Shown here: piece after piece, positions 1 through 8,070 of the stretch | Position numbering within the stretch: the stretch's first letter is position 1 | How the letters are laid out: every line of letters begins with the position of its first letter | Origin: Muribaculaceae bacterium | Lineage (GTDB): Bacteria > Bacteroidota > Bacteroidia > Bacteroidales > Muribaculaceae | Direction of reading: 5' to 3' | Assembly: GCA_016292745.1 (NCBI GenBank) | Contig: JAEDFO010000034.1 | Coordinates: 1 to 24,526 of the forward strand | Length of the DNA stretch: 24,526 nt | Made by a program: the position numbers and the translations under genes | Notes under the pieces: model-generated | The model's input: only the letters and a program-made list of their open reading frames with translations | Told to the model about the DNA's origin: nothing | Database searches by the model: none

Positions 1-1
1 T

Positions 2-65
2 TTGTTCCACTGTTCCAGGGGTGGAACAAGTGGAACAGGTGGAACAAGTGGAACAGGTGGAACAA
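2..65. repeat. Inverted and tandem 9-bp repeat (GTGGAACAR)
   Basis: Five consecutive copies of GTGGAACA(A/G) occupy 21-65. A partial copy in the opposite orientation (TTGTTCCACTGTTCCA) lies at 2-17, so the segment can form a hairpin. On the plus strand the five copies are read as five Val-Glu-Gln triplets at the start of the ATPase gene. The array may continue left of the window. The iteron-like arrangement at the head of a RepA-like gene suggests a binding site or origin, but only the repeat itself is seen. Confidence 0.8.
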
Positions 66-1043
66 CCGAAGGCCGACTGGCGACGGCTGCTCATCAGCGC
101 CGACGTTGCCCGCGCCGAAAAGGCCCAGACATCGGAACAAGTGGGGATGCTCACCCTGAAAAGTGCCAACAAGGCGATGGCCGATGCCTCGCACAAGCCC
201 GACCCCAAACAGCTGTGGCTGACACTGTGGAGCGAGGGCGAGGTGTGCTGCCTATTTGCCGACAGCAACCTCGGTAAATCAATCTATGCCGTGCAGATTG
301 CCACCGAGATTGCCCGCAGCCGCAAGGTGCTGCTCTTCGACTTTGAACTCACCGACAAGCAGTTCCAACTGCGGTACACCGACGAGCTGGGCCGCCCTTA
401 CGACTTCCCCGACAACCTATACCGCGTGGAAATAAACCCCGACGCCATCAGCGTCGACAACTTTGAGGACTCAATCATGGCCAACATTGAGCATTGCGCC
501 CTGCGCACCGGCGCAAAGGTGCTGATTATCGACAACCTGACCTATCTGTGCAACGCCTCCGAGAAAGGCGACGCTGCCGGTGCCCTGATGATGCGCCTGA
601 TGCAGCTAAAACGCCAGTATGGCCTGTCGATTCTCGTGCTCGCCCACACCCCGAAGCGACAGTCATCGGAACCGATTACGCAGAACGACCTGGCCGGCAG
701 CAAAAAGCTGTTCAACTTCTTCGACTCGGTGTTTGCCATCGGCCGAAGCGCCGCCGACCACGCTTTGCGATACATCAAGCAGATAAAGGTGCGTAACGGC
801 GACTTCACATACGGTGCCGACAATGTGATGCTCTGCTCGATTGAAAAACTGGGTGCCATGCTACAGTTCTCGCCCATCGGAACCGCTCGCGAGCGCGACC
901 ACCTGAGCGAACCCTCGGCATCGGCTATCGAGGCCGCACGCAACCGTGCCAAACAGCTGTATGCCGAAGGCTACAATGTCAGGCAGATAGCCTCCGAAAT
1001 GGGAAAAGGAATAGCCACCATAAGCCGTTACCTGAAACAATGA
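21..1043 (+). CDS. RepA-like AAA_25 family ATPase, possibly 5'-partial
   Basis: This is a RecA-fold ATPase of the kind used as a replicative helicase or helicase loader by plasmids and integrated elements. A Walker A-like loop (ADSNLGKS, residues 80-87) follows a short N-terminal region. FDFEL (106-110) and a Walker B strand (VLIID, 167-171) come next, and LAHTP fits the sensor strand. The last 35 residues (AEGYNVRQIASEMGKGIATI) form a helix-turn-helix. The N terminus is five VEQ triplets encoded by the 9-bp repeat. The start used here is GTG at 21, but the frame has no stop back to base 1, so the true start may lie outside the window. The stop overlaps the next gene's start by ATGA, implying translational coupling. 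The family call is confident; the role in a mobile element is inferred from the partner gene. Confidence 0.8.
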   Translation: MEQVEQVEQVEQVEQPKADWRRLLISADVARAEKAQTSEQVGMLTLKSANKAMADASHKPDPKQLWLTLWSEGEVCCLFADSNLGKSIYAVQIATEIARSRKVLLFDFELTDKQFQLRYTDELGRPYDFPDNLYRVEINPDAISVDNFEDSIMANIEHCALRTGAKVLIIDNLTYLCNASEKGDAAGALMMRLMQLKRQYGLSILVLAHTPKRQSSEPITQNDLAGSKKLFNFFDSVFAIGRSAADHALRYIKQIKVRNGDFTYGADNVMLCSIEKLGAMLQFSPIGTARERDHLSEPSASAIEAARNRAKQLYAEGYNVRQIASEMGKGIATISRYLKQ

Positions 1044-1978
1044 CACCACTACACACATACCGCCTCGAGAAATACCACGGCACGGCAAGCCGTCACCGTT
1101 GCCCGCACTGCAACCGCCCGCGATGCTTCACACTCTACGTCGACGCTCAAGGTCGTCCGCTACACCCTACCGTGGGACGGTGCGACCACGAAAGCTCTTG
1201 CGCCTACCACTACACCCCTCGACAGTTCTTTGCCGACCACCCCACACTGCGCCCGGCCTCGCCAAAGGCCTCGCCATCGCAAAGACACTCCGTTGCCACG
1301 GGGCGCCCGGCTTCGTGCCCCACCCCGCAAAGGCTCTGCACCATCCCAAGCCACTACATGTGGCGCAGCGAGAGCCTTAACAGCCACCTCATGGCATACC
1401 TCGCCACAATCTACGGCCGCGACGCCGTGGCTCAAGCCGCAAGCATATACCGAATCGGCGCCACCCGTAGCCACGACACCATTTTCTGGCAAATCGACAT
1501 CAACGGACTGGTGCGAACCGGCAAAATCATGGCATACGACCCCACCACCGGACACCGGCTGCGCAATGCCCACGGCGTCGACTGGGTGCACGCACGCCTG
1601 CTCCACAGCGGCAACCTCCAGCCCGGCTGGACCCTCACTCAATGCCTCTTCGGCGAGCATCGCCTGGCTCTCGACCCGCACTGCCAACGCACCGTGGCCC
1701 TCGTGGAGAGCGAAAAGACCGCATTCATCGGCTCACTCGCCTTCCCAAGCCTCATCTGGCTCGCTACCGGCGGCAAAAGCCAGTTCTCGCCTCAGAAAAT
1801 GCAGGTACTCGCCGCCCGACGAGTGATGCTATTCCCCGACATCGACGCCCACGCCGACTGGGCATCACGTGCAGCATGCCTCAACGGCATTTGCGCCTCG
1901 GTGCAGATGGCCGACGCCCTTACTGCCGCTTCCGACGCCGACCGCCTCGCCAAAATCGACATCGCCGACTGGCTTTAG
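1040..1978 (+). CDS. DUF6371-type primase-like protein (zinc ribbon plus Toprim)
   Basis: A 312-residue protein that looks like a primase-related DNA replication factor. The N terminus carries a zinc ribbon with C21, C24, C48 and C54 (CPHC...C...C), as in CHC2-type primases. A linker rich in Pro, Ser and Ala follows. The second half has a Toprim-like core, with the acidic residue in ALVESEKTAF (E224) and the DxD pair in LFPDIDAHADW (D267, D269). Such proteins commonly follow RepA-like ATPases in Bacteroidota plasmids, transposons and prophages. Here the start overlaps the ATPase stop by 4 bp. A terminator hairpin follows at 2055-2089. The exact DUF number comes from recognition of the architecture and is less certain than the zinc ribbon/Toprim call. 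Confidence 0.75.
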   Translation: MTPLHTYRLEKYHGTASRHRCPHCNRPRCFTLYVDAQGRPLHPTVGRCDHESSCAYHYTPRQFFADHPTLRPASPKASPSQRHSVATGRPASCPTPQRLCTIPSHYMWRSESLNSHLMAYLATIYGRDAVAQAASIYRIGATRSHDTIFWQIDINGLVRTGKIMAYDPTTGHRLRNAHGVDWVHARLLHSGNLQPGWTLTQCLFGEHRLALDPHCQRTVALVESEKTAFIGSLAFPSLIWLATGGKSQFSPQKMQVLAARRVMLFPDIDAHADWASRAACLNGICASVQMADALTAASDADRLAKIDIADWL

Positions 1979-1999
1979 CCGATGCCGACCGTCAGCACT

Positions 2000-2037
2000 A
2001 ATTTCCCACTTTTCCCACCTGTGGAAAATGGGGAATT
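2000..2037. repeat. Long imperfect palindrome downstream of the primase gene
   Basis: The left arm carries a tandem repeat (TTTCCCAC then TTTTCCCAC). The right arm (GTGGAAAATGGGGAATT) pairs with it except for two bulged cytosines (2009 and 2014) and one G-T pair. The turn is only about 2 nt, which favours a protein-bound or recombination palindrome over a transcriptional terminator. No T-tract follows. Function is not known. Confidence 0.5.
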
Positions 2038-2054
2038 ATGGCAAACAATCCCCT

Positions 2055-2089
2055 GAGTGCACCGACATAATGCCGACGCACTCTTTTTT
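2055..2089 (+). terminator. Intrinsic terminator of the ATPase/primase pair
   Basis: GAGTGC (2055-2060) pairs with GCACTC (2078-2083) and is followed at once by six T residues (2084-2089). The 6-bp stem with a 17-nt loop is modest, but the T-tract and position fit a terminator for the upstream gene pair. Confidence 0.55.
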
Positions 2090-2154
2090 ACTCCGGTAAA
2101 ACAAAGAAATTCTGAATTTTCACACGAAATGATGATAAAATAAAAAAGTTTGTG

Positions 2155-2162
2155 TATCTTTG
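2155..2162 (+). promoter_or_regulatory. -7 promoter box of tRNA-Pro
   Basis: TATCTTTG matches the Bacteroidota -7 consensus TAnnTTTG exactly and ends 10 nt before the tRNA 5' end. No clear TTTG is seen at the -33 position. Confidence 0.6.
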
Positions 2163-2172
2163 CACACGCTTT

Positions 2173-2245
2173 CGGGGCGTAGCGCAGTTGGTAGCGCGCC
2201 ACGTTCGGGACGTGGAGGCCGCTGGTTCGAGTCCAGTCACCCCGA
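2173..2245 (+). tRNA. tRNA-Pro (anticodon CGG)
   Basis: A complete cloverleaf can be drawn. The acceptor strand CGGGGCG pairs with the 3' strand ending CCCCG, with discriminator A2245. The D arm is AGCGCAGTTGGTAGCGC. The anticodon stem CCACG/CGTGG encloses TTCGGGA, giving anticodon CGG (2206-2208) for proline codon CCG. The T arm holds TTCGAGT. CCA is not encoded. There is one C-A mismatch at acceptor positions 6-67 and a G-T pair closing the T stem. Confidence 0.95.
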
Positions 2246-2253
2246 CAATCTTC

Positions 2254-2289
2254 AGTCAGACAATCCTTTATGGTTTGCCTGACTTTTTT
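2254..2289 (+). terminator. Intrinsic terminator after tRNA-Pro
   Basis: AGTCAGACAA (2254-2263) pairs with the strand ending TTGCCTGACT (to 2284) with one mismatch, followed by a T-run to 2289. It lies 9 nt beyond the tRNA 3' end. Confidence 0.7.
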
Positions 2290-2335
2290 ATTGTCCATTG
2301 GCAGCTACACTTGCCCTGACCGCACGATTTTTGTG

Positions 2336-2366
2336 TTGCAATAACGCAAATTATTTGCTATGTTTG
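2336..2366 (+). promoter_or_regulatory. Promoter of the rel operon
   Basis: A TTG (2336-2338) lies 20 nt before TATGTTTG (2359-2366), a perfect TAnnTTTG box. Transcription would begin near 2371, leaving a leader of about 20 nt before the rel start codon. Confidence 0.6.
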
Positions 2367-2392
2367 TAAATTATTCCCCTTAACGGATTATT

Positions 2393-4678
2393 ATGAAAGT
2401 ACCTGACATAAATATTTCAACTTCTACGCGTGAGGCTGACGAGGAACGAATGGTGCAACAGGAGTTCGACAGTCTGCTCGAGGGGTATCTGAACAGCAAT
2501 CACCGAAAGAAGGTCGACATAATAAAGCGCGCTTTTGAGTTTGCCAAGCGCGCACATCAAGGGGTACGCCGTCGCTCGGGCGAACCTTACATAATGCACC
2601 CGCTGGCCGTCGCAAAGATTGTAAGCCAGGAAATAGGGCTCGGCTCCACTTCGATAAGCGCCGCTCTGCTGCACGATGTGGTAGAGGACACCGACTACAC
2701 CGTGGAGGACATCGAATCGCAATTCGGACGCAAGATTGCATCGCTGGTGGAAGGCCTCACAAAGATTTCGGGCGGCATATTCGGCGACCGTGCTTCGGCT
2801 CAGGCCGAGAATTTCCGCAAACTGCTGCTCACCATGGCCGACGACATCCGTGTGATTCTTATCAAGATGGCCGACCGCCTGCACAACATGCGCACCCTGG
2901 GCTCCATGCTTCCAAGCAAGCAATTCAAGATTGCCGGCGAAACATTCTACATCTATGCACCTCTGGCTCACCGCCTCGGCCTATTTGCAATCAAGACCGA
3001 ACTCGAAGACCTCAGCTTCAAGTATGAGCACCCCGACGCCTACGCCGACATCAGCCAGAAGATTGCCGAGACCGAAGCCCACCGAACCGAGATTTTCGAC
3101 ACTTTCTCGCGTCCCATCAAGCAACGTCTCGACGCCATGGGGCTGGTGTACGAAATGACTGCACGCGTTAAGTCGGTTTACTCAATCTGGAACAAAATGC
3201 AAACCAAGCACGTGCCATTCAGCGAGGTTTACGACCTCTACGCCGCACGTATTGTGTTCCGCTGCGACAACGAGGCCGACGAGAAACGGCTCTGCTGGAA
3301 CATTTACTCCGAAATCACCGACCTCTACAAGCTGCATCCGGAACGCACACGCGACTGGGTGAGCACACCAAAGGTTAATGGTTACCGTGCCCTACACCTT
3401 ACAGTAATGGGCCCCGACGGCAACTGGATTGAGGTGCAGATTCGCTCCGAACGAATGAACGAAATGGCCGAACGCGGATTTGCAGCTCACTGGAAGTACA
3501 AAATCGGCGAAGGCGAAGAAGAGCCAGAGCTCACCGTATGGCTCAAGACCATCCAGGACATCCTATCGAACCCAGAGCCCAATGCTATCGACTTCCTCGA
3601 TACAATAAAGCTAAACCTCTTCTCGAGCGAGATTGTAGTGTTTACCCCTAAAGGCGAACTTATAACCTTGCCCAAGAATGCTACTGTGCTCGACATGGCA
3701 TTCAACCTCCATACCGAACTGGGTACCCACTGCATTGCCGGAAAAGTTAACCACAAGCTGGTGCCTCTCTCCTACAAGCTCCAGAGCGGCGACCAGGTGG
3801 AAGTGCTGACATCGAAATCGCAAAAGCCACAGGAAAGCTGGGCCGAATTCCTCACAACAGCAAAAGGGAAAAATCAACTGAGGGTGGCCATGCGCCGCGA
3901 ACGCCGCCACGTGGCCGCAGCCGGACTCGAAATGCTGTCGGAATTCCTTACCGACCGCGGTATCGAACTCAACAACATCGTAATCACAAAACTCTTGGGA
4001 ATGAAGCAGATTGCCACAAAGGACGAACTCTATTTTGCCATCGGACGAAAGGAGATTGCCCTCGACGATACACTCGCAAAAAGCCTCACCAAGAGCAGCA
4101 AGAAAGGATTGCTCTCGAAGATTCTGCGCAACCCATTCTCTTCGAAACCAAAGGACACTCCCGAAGATTCAGCCGAACAGACTTCCCAACCCAACACTAT
4201 CGACACCAAGCAAACCTACGTGCTCCGCTCGGTGGGGGGTATCGACAACTACCGCATTGCCGACTGCTGCCACCCTATACCCGGCGACGACGTGCTCGGT
4301 TATGTCGACGAAGACAACCAGGTGGTGGTGCACAAGCTCACATGCCCCGTGGCAATGAAACTGAAAAGCAGTTTCGGAAACCGACTCGTAACCACTTCAT
4401 GGGAAGTGTCAACCCCTAAGTTCATTGCTCGAATCCACATGGACGGAATCGACCGAATGGGAATCCTGCAAGAGATTATCAGCATAATATCAACCACCCT
4501 CGCAATTAACATCCGAAGCCTCGACATCGGTGCCGACAACGGTGTGTTCAACTCCGACCTTACCGTGATGGTGGAAGATGCCGACGTGGTTAACAAGCTC
4601 TGCAAGAAACTCAAAACCGTAAAAGGCGTGAAAACCGCTGTGCGAGTGAACGAAGAGACCACACAAACCAACGAATAA
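2393..4678 (+). CDS. Bifunctional (p)ppGpp synthetase/hydrolase (RelA/SpoT family)
   Basis: Long Rel enzyme of the stringent response, making and degrading (p)ppGpp in the cytoplasm. At 761 residues it has the full domain order. The HD hydrolase domain carries HDVVEDT at 94-100, so hydrolysis should be intact. The synthetase domain carries KSVYSIWNKM and NGYRALHLTV...EVQIRS. A TGS domain starts near 411. A C-terminal ACT domain starts near 677 (MDGIDRMGILQEI). The segment aligned with the RxKD loop of bifunctional enzymes reads RTRD (318-321), keeping the basic character. The start at 2393 fits the upstream promoter. The PgpH-type gene follows after 32 bp, probably co-transcribed. Family is certain; relA versus spoT naming is arbitrary in this phylum. 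Confidence 0.95.
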   Translation: MKVPDINISTSTREADEERMVQQEFDSLLEGYLNSNHRKKVDIIKRAFEFAKRAHQGVRRRSGEPYIMHPLAVAKIVSQEIGLGSTSISAALLHDVVEDTDYTVEDIESQFGRKIASLVEGLTKISGGIFGDRASAQAENFRKLLLTMADDIRVILIKMADRLHNMRTLGSMLPSKQFKIAGETFYIYAPLAHRLGLFAIKTELEDLSFKYEHPDAYADISQKIAETEAHRTEIFDTFSRPIKQRLDAMGLVYEMTARVKSVYSIWNKMQTKHVPFSEVYDLYAARIVFRCDNEADEKRLCWNIYSEITDLYKLHPERTRDWVSTPKVNGYRALHLTVMGPDGNWIEVQIRSERMNEMAERGFAAHWKYKIGEGEEEPELTVWLKTIQDILSNPEPNAIDFLDTIKLNLFSSEIVVFTPKGELITLPKNATVLDMAFNLHTELGTHCIAGKVNHKLVPLSYKLQSGDQVEVLTSKSQKPQESWAEFLTTAKGKNQLRVAMRRERRHVAAAGLEMLSEFLTDRGIELNNIVITKLLGMKQIATKDELYFAIGRKEIALDDTLAKSLTKSSKKGLLSKILRNPFSSKPKDTPEDSAEQTSQPNTIDTKQTYVLRSVGGIDNYRIADCCHPIPGDDVLGYVDEDNQVVVHKLTCPVAMKLKSSFGNRLVTTSWEVSTPKFIARIHMDGIDRMGILQEIISIISTTLAINIRSLDIGADNGVFNSDLTVMVEDADVVNKLCKKLKTVKGVKTAVRVNEETTQTNE

Positions 4679-4710
4679 ACAATTGACACCATAATATTAG
4701 AAGATAGCCG

Positions 4711-6741
4711 ATGAAAAAGATTATATCGAAAGGTAACCTGTTGCGAACTCTGCTGTTTATCGGCACTGTTGCCATAATTTACCTGTTTCTGCCCTCATCT
4801 GACACATTCAAGTACAGCTACTCGCTCGGTAAGCCATGGAGTTACAGCCTGCTGACAGCTCCATTCGACATCCCTATCGAACTCGACTCGGTGAGTATGG
4901 CCAGCAAGCGCGACAGCATCGACCGAACAATCGTGAAGATTTACCGTAACGACAAAGTCCTGGCTCGCCAACGCCTGAGCGACTTCTCGCAGCATCTCGA
5001 CACGCTACCTATTCTTCCGGCTTCGAAAAACCGTATGTATGCCGCACTCAGACGGGTTTACGATGACGGGATTGTCGACGCTGACACCTACACCGAACTA
5101 TCTGCATCGGCTCAACCCACAATCAAGCTCATGGAAGAGAACGAAGCCAGCGCCGTACCCGCCGAAGCCATGCGCTCGCCCCGTGAAGCCTACCGTTTCG
5201 TCGATTCAGTTGCCGAAGCCGACCCTCGACACCTCCATCTCTCAGAAATATCAAACTTCATCGAGCCCAACATAATCGTCGACAACGACCTCACAATGAA
5301 GCTCCGCGAAGCTGCATACCAAAAGGCACTCGCCCCCATTGGTCTACTCCAGATGGGCGAACGAATTGTCGACCGTGGCGACATAATCACTCTGCAAACC
5401 TACACCATCCTCAACACATACCAGAACATGATGGCAATGCGCGACGACAACTCGCATCGTCGCCACTACCCCTCAATCGGCAAGGCAATTGTGGTGGTGA
5501 TTCTCCTGACATCGCTCTACCTGTTCCTCTTCCTGTTCCGCTGGAGGTTCTTCAACGACTTGAGGAAGATGACGTTCCTCATGATTCTAATCACTGTGTT
5601 CACCATAATGGCACTGCTGATGATTAAGCATACTCACATTGGTGTTTACATCCTCCCATTCGCCATGATTCCAATCCTGATGACAACATTCTTCGACTCA
5701 CGCACTGCAATGTACGTGCACATCCACGAAGTGCTTATCTGTACAATGGTGGGCTCCATGTCGATGGAATTCGTCTTCCTGCAATTCACCGTCGGAATAG
5801 CAGCTATAACCACACTGAAGGAACTCTCTCGCCGCGCCCAGCTGATGCGAACCGCAGGATATGTGTTCGTTACATACTGCATCACATACGCCGCATTCGG
5901 GCTCGTAAAGGCCGGATTCCTCGTTGGAATCGACTATCGAATGATTATTTACTTCGCAATCAACTCTGCCCTGCTTTCGCTCTCATACATCCTGATTTTC
6001 GCCATCGAGAAGATGTTTGGATTCATTTCAACGGTTACACTCGTTGAACTGTCCGATGTCAACAATCCGCTGCTGCGCGAGCTCGCCGAACAATGCCCCG
6101 GAACATTCCAGCACTCGCTCCAAGTGGCTAACCTCGCCACCGAAGCCGCTCGAAAAATCAACGCAAACGTTCAGCTGGTGCGAACCGGCGCTCTCTACCA
6201 CGACATCGGGAAAATGTCGAATCCTGCATTCTTCACCGAAAACCAGCGCGGAGTGAACCCTCACGGGCCCATCCCGCCCGAACGCAGCGCCGAAATTGTA
6301 ATTGCCCACGTGCGCGACGGCCTCAAAATGGCCGAGCGGGCTAAGCTCCCGAAAGTGCTCCGGGCTTTCATTGCCGAGCACCATGGTTGCGGAAAGGCCA
6401 AATACTTCTACAACACCGCTTGCAACGCCGCAGACGGTGCAACCATCGACCCCAGGCCATTCACCTACCCCGGCCCGAACCCGCAGTCGAAGGAAACAAC
6501 AATCCTTATGATGGCCGACGCCGTAGAAGCTTCATCACGAAGCCTCAAGGAGCACACCGACCAATCGATTACTGCTCTCGTCAACAAAATAATAAACGGT
6601 CAGATTGCCGACGGACTCTTCATCGACTCGCCTCTAAGCTTCCGCGACGTCGAAGAAATCAAAGGAGTGTTTATCGACCGTCTGAAAACAATATTCCACA
6701 CCCGGATATCATATCCCGAACTGAATAATAAAAAAGAATAA
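4711..6741 (+). CDS. PgpH-type 7TM-HD cyclic-di-AMP phosphodiesterase
   Basis: A 676-residue membrane protein with the 7TMR-HDED, 7TM, HDIG architecture. One transmembrane helix (about 12-30) leads to an extracytoplasmic domain of about 220 residues. A bundle of hydrophobic helices (about 258-455) follows, then a cytoplasmic HD domain. HD-domain metal ligands are visible in PGTFQHSLQVANLA, LYHDIGKM (H497, D498), NPHGPIPPERSAEIV and AEHHGCGKAKYFY. PgpH proteins of Firmicutes hydrolyse cyclic di-AMP, affecting osmolyte balance and wall homeostasis, and their activity is inhibited by (p)ppGpp. The substrate is inferred from the family. The gene sits 32 bp after rel and 23 bp before the next gene, so it is probably in the same operon. 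Confidence 0.88.
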   Translation: MKKIISKGNLLRTLLFIGTVAIIYLFLPSSDTFKYSYSLGKPWSYSLLTAPFDIPIELDSVSMASKRDSIDRTIVKIYRNDKVLARQRLSDFSQHLDTLPILPASKNRMYAALRRVYDDGIVDADTYTELSASAQPTIKLMEENEASAVPAEAMRSPREAYRFVDSVAEADPRHLHLSEISNFIEPNIIVDNDLTMKLREAAYQKALAPIGLLQMGERIVDRGDIITLQTYTILNTYQNMMAMRDDNSHRRHYPSIGKAIVVVILLTSLYLFLFLFRWRFFNDLRKMTFLMILITVFTIMALLMIKHTHIGVYILPFAMIPILMTTFFDSRTAMYVHIHEVLICTMVGSMSMEFVFLQFTVGIAAITTLKELSRRAQLMRTAGYVFVTYCITYAAFGLVKAGFLVGIDYRMIIYFAINSALLSLSYILIFAIEKMFGFISTVTLVELSDVNNPLLRELAEQCPGTFQHSLQVANLATEAARKINANVQLVRTGALYHDIGKMSNPAFFTENQRGVNPHGPIPPERSAEIVIAHVRDGLKMAERAKLPKVLRAFIAEHHGCGKAKYFYNTACNAADGATIDPRPFTYPGPNPQSKETTILMMADAVEASSRSLKEHTDQSITALVNKIINGQIADGLFIDSPLSFRDVEEIKGVFIDRLKTIFHTRISYPELNNKKE

Positions 6742-6764
6742 ATTTGTAAAAAATCTCTTCAGCA

Positions 6765-7277
6765 ATGACCGATATCCTCCTGGCAATCATAGCCGCCATC
6801 GCAGCATCCGCATCGCTGGTTCTGCTCTTCGTAAACCGCGCCCCAAGCGCCCTCGTTGCATTCTTTGCCTTGTGGATTCTCAACCAATCGCACTACGTGG
6901 CTTTTGCTCCGGGATACATACTCACATGGCTTGTCATTACATTGATAATCATTGCTTTAGATATGATGAATGCCACTGCCGGACACTTCTCGCGCACAGT
7001 GGTGGCATACATGCTTACCGGCTCCATTGCCGGTATGCTTTGCGGCATCGCTATAAACCCTGCCGGCCTGATTCCCGGCAGCGCAATCGGTGCGCTCCTC
7101 GCATTTTTGGCCTACACCCGAACCCCGGCTGCCGCAAAGCTACAATTTTCAAGTTCCGCTTTTATTCAGTATTTTTGCGCCAACGGCTTTCGCATTGTCG
7201 CCACCACATCAATGGTGGGAACTCTCATTGCAGCCGTGCTCGCACGCTACAACGCTTCTGTAGCCCTAAACCTATAA
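6765..7277 (+). CDS. Small integral membrane protein, possibly DUF456-like
   Basis: A 170-residue, very hydrophobic protein with about five or six predicted transmembrane segments (about 3-23, 28-45, 50-66, 79-100, 104-118, 140-165). The glycine-rich pair TGSIAGMLCGIAINPAGLIP and GSAIGALLAFLAY resembles the repeated glycine helices of DUF456 proteins, but this is a weak match. It starts 23 bp after the PgpH-type gene and ends 14 bp before the DUF4919 gene, so it is probably co-transcribed. No enzymatic motif is seen. Confidence 0.7.
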   Translation: MTDILLAIIAAIAASASLVLLFVNRAPSALVAFFALWILNQSHYVAFAPGYILTWLVITLIIIALDMMNATAGHFSRTVVAYMLTGSIAGMLCGIAINPAGLIPGSAIGALLAFLAYTRTPAAAKLQFSSSAFIQYFCANGFRIVATTSMVGTLIAAVLARYNASVALNL

Positions 7278-7291
7278 CTCAAACCATACAA

Positions 7292-8002
7292 ATGACCAAG
7301 GCATTACAATACATATTAATCACAATAACGCTAACGCTGGGATTGGCATCTGTTTCTGCCGCCGAGAAAAACAACTTCCAGGCGCCCGACTTCCAGTCGA
7401 TTAAAACCGAGACTCTCAATCCCGACTCAAAATACTACTATCCAAAGCTCATTGCCAAATTCCACAGCAACGACACCACCATGACCCTCGACGAATACCG
7501 TCACCTTTACTACGGATACATGTTCCAAGAGGATTACAACCCATACCGCAAATCAGTTTACACCACTAAGGTAGAACCTCTATATTTCAAGAACATCCAC
7601 ACCAAGGAAGAAAGCGACACAATACTTCGCTACGCCGAAATGTCGCTCTCCGACGACCCCTTCGACCTTCGACAGATGATGTTCTTCACCATCGCTCTCA
7701 AGGAAAAGAAAAAACTCGCCCGTGCCGCAATTCAGCAATTCCGGCTCAACCACGTCGTGGCAGCTATCATGTCGTCAGGAAACGGCACACAGGAACACCC
7801 ATGGTTCGTAATTTCTCCAGCTCACGAATATAACCTGCTCAACTTCATGAACCACGTGGCAATCGAGCACCAAAGCATAGGTGAAACCATCGACTACCTC
7901 AAAATCAAGAAAGACAAAGACAATGCCAAAGTGCCCGACGGATACTACTTCGACGTGGCCAACGTGATTGAAATATACAAAATAAAATTCGAAAACAAAT
8001 AA
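7292..8002 (+). CDS. Secreted DUF4919 family protein
   Basis: A 236-residue protein with a signal peptide (MTKALQYILITITLTLGLASVSA, cleavage after about residue 23). The mature part carries KYYYPKLIAKF, TLDEYRHLYYGYMFQEDYNPY and HPWFVISPAHEYNLLNF, matching the DUF4919 proteins common in Bacteroidales. Function is unknown. I chose ATG 7292 rather than the upstream ATG at 6872 because it directly begins the signal peptide and avoids overlap with the membrane protein gene. It is the last gene of the rel-containing cluster; a gap of 68 bp follows. Confidence 0.85.
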   Translation: MTKALQYILITITLTLGLASVSAAEKNNFQAPDFQSIKTETLNPDSKYYYPKLIAKFHSNDTTMTLDEYRHLYYGYMFQEDYNPYRKSVYTTKVEPLYFKNIHTKEESDTILRYAEMSLSDDPFDLRQMMFFTIALKEKKKLARAAIQQFRLNHVVAAIMSSGNGTQEHPWFVISPAHEYNLLNFMNHVAIEHQSIGETIDYLKIKKDKDNAKVPDGYYFDVANVIEIYKIKFENK

Positions 8003-8058
8003 TCTTCACACATTCAACAGCATCACCACAACGACACTACCTCATTATAGGAAACCCA

Positions 8059-8066
8059 TAACTTTG
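8059..8066 (+). promoter_or_regulatory. -7 promoter-like box very close to the PH-domain start
   Basis: TAACTTTG matches TAnnTTTG and ends 4 nt before the ATG at 8071. If used, transcription would begin at or next to the start codon. No TTTG is seen at the expected -33 position, so it may be fortuitous. Confidence 0.35.
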
Positions 8067-8070
8067 CATT

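Noticed and set aside
2173..2245. tRNA-Pro as a proven integration site
   Set aside because: No direct repeat of the tRNA 3' end or integrase is in the window, and the candidate element is on the 5' side.
6872..7291. Upstream extension of the DUF4919 frame
   Set aside because: It overlaps the membrane protein gene and encodes an atypical Cys/His/Arg-rich sequence. ATG 7292 begins a clear signal peptide.
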